Below are positions 61,451 to 64,000 of a DNA stretch of 64,000 nt, piece by piece. Position 1 is the first letter of the stretch. Every line of letters starts with the position of its first letter. A program made the position numbers and the translations under genes. Origin of the DNA: Lepas anatifera (lineage: Eukaryota > Arthropoda > Thecostraca > Lepadidae); the NCBI GenBank assembly GCA_034440635.1, contig JAOTON010001531.1, positions 558,001 through 622,000 of the forward strand. The letters are read 5' to 3'. The notes beneath the pieces were generated by a model that searched no databases, was not told where the DNA came from, and saw only the letters and a list, made by a program, of their open reading frames with translations.

Positions 61451-64000
61451 TCTGTCTGTCTGTGCGTCAGAGACGCCGTGAGAGCAAATGTTTGACTATC
61501 GGATAAGCAGCTAGTGCTAGCGGCAGTGAAGGAGCGGAATTCGCGCTTTGACGGCTGCTAATTACCCGCAGATTCCTTCACCGTTGAAGGAATTCCTGCG
61601 TCCGCTTGGATCATCCCCTCAGCGGCCGGTGTTTGCCTGCGGGCACAAATAGACGTGTCCGCGTGATTGGACATCGACACATGATCTACATGTGACACTG
61701 AGGGAGAGATATCGGACATTCTGCGGACGCCATCTAATCCACTGTCAGAGAACGTACTCCGCTAATGGATGCGTTCAGTGGCGGATCTAGCCGGTTGGTT
61801 TGAGAGGGGCAAACCAAAGTCGAAAAGCAAAAAAACGTCGCGCAGTGAAAAATTGCGCTACAATATGCCTTCTCGGTAGGATTTTGGGAACTGGAGACGA
61901 AAAGCAAAAAAACGTCACGGGGTGAAAAATATGGGCTCAAGATACTTTTTTTCCTATCCAAGTCCCAATATTTACACTGGACTTCTCTAATTATGTTTGA
62001 AGTTGAGAGTTGAAGCACCAAAATTTTGCTTACAAGCTAAAAAGGAGTCTGGGGAAAAGGAGGTCGATCGCTTGGGGGGAGGGCAAAAACTTAGTTTTGC
62101 CCCGAGCTTTTCCGTTTGGGGGGCAATTGCCTTTTTGCCCCCTCCCCCCCTGGATCCGCCACTGGATGCGTTGTCAGAGTACGAACATAGTCGTCACGTG
62201 ATGGGACCGAAGCATATCTGTCAGTGAGACAGGTAGTCGATCTGGGGGGGACGATTCAATCAGGGGTCAAGGAGCACTATTTGGAAATGGACGTAAAATT
62301 CGGTCCGGTTTCTGCTCGCGTGGACCTGTCGTTCTGCTCGTTCTCCACCTGCCACTAACAACAAGCCCACCATGAGCGGCCCCGCCCCAAACACCACGGC
62401 CTCAGTGTAAGTTGTATTTTTCGGCGACGGCCTCGCCTGACCCATGTCTCTGACGTGCGGGTGAGTCGTTTGGAAAAGTCCGACTGGTATTTGACGGGAT
62501 GGCTTCGTGATGCTATCGTGATGGTATCGTGACGTGGTGTGACGTGAGACAGCGGCGCCCTCGCCGCGGCCGCTGACAGCCGGCTCCGATAACGCTGCTT
62601 AAATGAGGTGCTGTTGGAAACGTGTCACGAGACAATGGAGCTGAATTTCAAAACGCTGCGAGAGTGCCCCAGTGATGCACCGAGTGGCGGGAACGTCATT
62701 TCGAAGTGGCTCCTGAAAAATCATAATTATTTTGGCTAGCCTGCGGTCGAGTGTAGTTATCCATTCCTGTTAGGATTCCTGTGGAAACATCGCCTGAAAC
62801 CCATCTAACCGTTCTTGGCCAGCCGTGAAACATTTCTTAGTTAAGTATGCGTTATTTCCCTAATGAAAAGGCCCGGTGTGAATCGGCAGAGCCGCCGGGG
62901 CCTCAGTTTCTGACCGCGGCACCAGCTTCCAAGCCATTTCCGTCCTGAGGCTGCTAATGACTTCAGCCTGTCCCGGTGGACGTGTGGGACCGGTGCGGCA
63001 GGCCTTGAACCTCACGCACTGGCGCGACCCCTGAATGTGCCGCCGCACCGTGAACTGAGGCAGGAGGGGGGCGACTCAGCGTTACCGACGCTCTCTAAAC
63101 CATGACGATCGGAGGGGGGTACGGACCATGACCAGGAGGGAGGGGCAGGCTGAGGCTGACTGGCAGGGTTTTTACGCTTCATTACCGTCCGGTCCGGCTA
63201 CCCGACGCTCCCATTACACTGGGACCATTATCCTCCCCCTAATCCGCGCGCCGCCATTCAGCCCCCCCTCCCTCCCTCCCCTCCCTCGGAGAGAGGTCCT
63301 CTCCCGAGCCAGATTATACCAGCAGCCACACACAAAAAAGCCTCTGTTGGGGCGGTGACTGTGCCGTGGCAGTCGCTGGGGGGGTCGGGAGGGGGAGGGG
63401 TGTTCCAGTTCTCCAGCTGTCGTCCAGCGTGTTACAGTAGCACCCCCTCCCCGGCTGGGGCTCCACCGCGGGCATACCGGAAACAGATCTGGAGATAAGG
63501 CCGCTGCGGGAGGGGGTGGGGTAAGATCTGAGCGGCGGGATTTGTGACATGTGATCTGTTTACACAGAGGCAGGCAGGTACAGACGGCCCCTGGGCCTGG
63601 AATGCTGGGCACCAGCTGAGCCGCTGAGTCAGCTGAGTCAGCTGAGTGTGGTCTCGTGGTGGCCCGCAGCCTGACTGTGCCGTGGTGTGACGAGGGGCCC
63701 TCTCGCTGGAAACATGGGCCCGAAAATCCACATGTAAAAATTATCTTAGTTAACTAGTCTTGAACTACACGCAAGTGTTTTTCGAACACAAAATATATAC
63801 CTGTCGATGTCCGCGGCATCTATATTCTGGCATCTGCCTGTCGACCTCGGAGGGAGCAAATCAGACGAACTATATCAAACAGATTTGTCAGCTTACCCCA
63901 ATCAGCTTTGAGTAGCGGTCATGCAGCATGCTGGGGAGAAAAGTTAACATCATCCAGCTCTTTCGACGAAAACAAACCGATTAATCTCGACTCTCGCCTT
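61451..64000. other. Intergenic sequence downstream of gro
   Basis: Apart from the hAT-type MITE at 61776-62164, no gene or RNA was recognised. GC-rich chance frames occur at 63.1-63.7 kb on the - strand without family similarity. Confidence 0.6.
61768..62172 (+). mobile_element. hAT-type MITE, copy 2, with perfect 8-bp target duplication
   Basis: The element proper is 61776-62164 (389 bp). It starts CAGTGGCGGATCTAG and ends CTGGATCCGCCACTG, flanked by GATGCGTT on both sides (61768-61775 and 62165-62172). It is the inverse-orientation relative of copy 1 at 11697-12067, sharing AAATTGCGCTACAATATGCC and GGAGGTCGATCGCTT. Length differs by 18 bp and there are scattered substitutions. No transposase. 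It sits about 340 bp beyond the Groucho poly(A) signal. Confidence 0.93.

Overview
The window is eukaryotic genomic DNA from an animal. It holds one recognisable protein-coding gene, the 3' half of a Groucho/TLE transcriptional corepressor (gro), on the + strand. Seven coding exons are supported: 22103-22219, 30036-30301, 35282-35470, 38282-38358, 57268-57697, 58019-58462 and 60024-60131 (TAG stop). They are followed by a ~1.3 kb 3' UTR and an AATAAA signal at 61426. The encoded order is the end of the CcN region (NLS, CK2-type sites), the Ser/Pro-rich SP region, and a complete 326-residue WD40 propeller. The wording of the linker (HHESEGEKSDQDLVVDV) and of the propeller is arthropod-like. With long GC-rich introns, many minisatellites and small DNA transposons, a crustacean is my best guess (perhaps a barnacle), but this is inference. 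The exons for the N-terminal Q tetramerisation domain and GP region were not seen and presumably lie upstream of position 1.

Layout: 1-22102 appears to be intron upstream of the first visible exon (or partly intergenic, if the window starts outside the gene). It carries several short minisatellites, two copies of a MITE with long terminal inverted repeats, a hAT-type MITE with a perfect 8-bp target duplication, and a ~3.6 kb array of 43-bp repeats at 18513-22124. Introns of 7.8, 5.0, 2.8, 18.9, 0.32 and 1.56 kb follow. The 18.9 kb intron carries a CpG-rich block (39.1-39.4 kb), a 27-bp minisatellite, a 31-bp minisatellite, a perfect 101-bp tandem duplication and a foldback element. Beyond the poly(A) signal the remaining ~2.5 kb is intergenic, with a second copy of the hAT-type MITE.

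The most striking observation is that the 43-bp array abuts, and shares sequence with, the first visible gro exon. Each unit contains a branch-point-like CTGAC, a pyrimidine tract, a CAG acceptor and the first ~21 bases of the exon, plus a GTATGT donor-like motif. The array is therefore about 84 tandem copies of the gene's own 3' splice site. Only the last copy gives an open reading frame into the exon; splicing to an upstream full-length unit meets a TGA in the next unit. The large antisense ORFs over this array are a by-product of a stop-free 43-bp unit and I do not call them genes.

A second oddity is that exon 30036-30301 changes reading frame part-way. It is one base short of the length needed for conserved sequence at both its ends to be joined, so there is a sequence error or a broken allele there.
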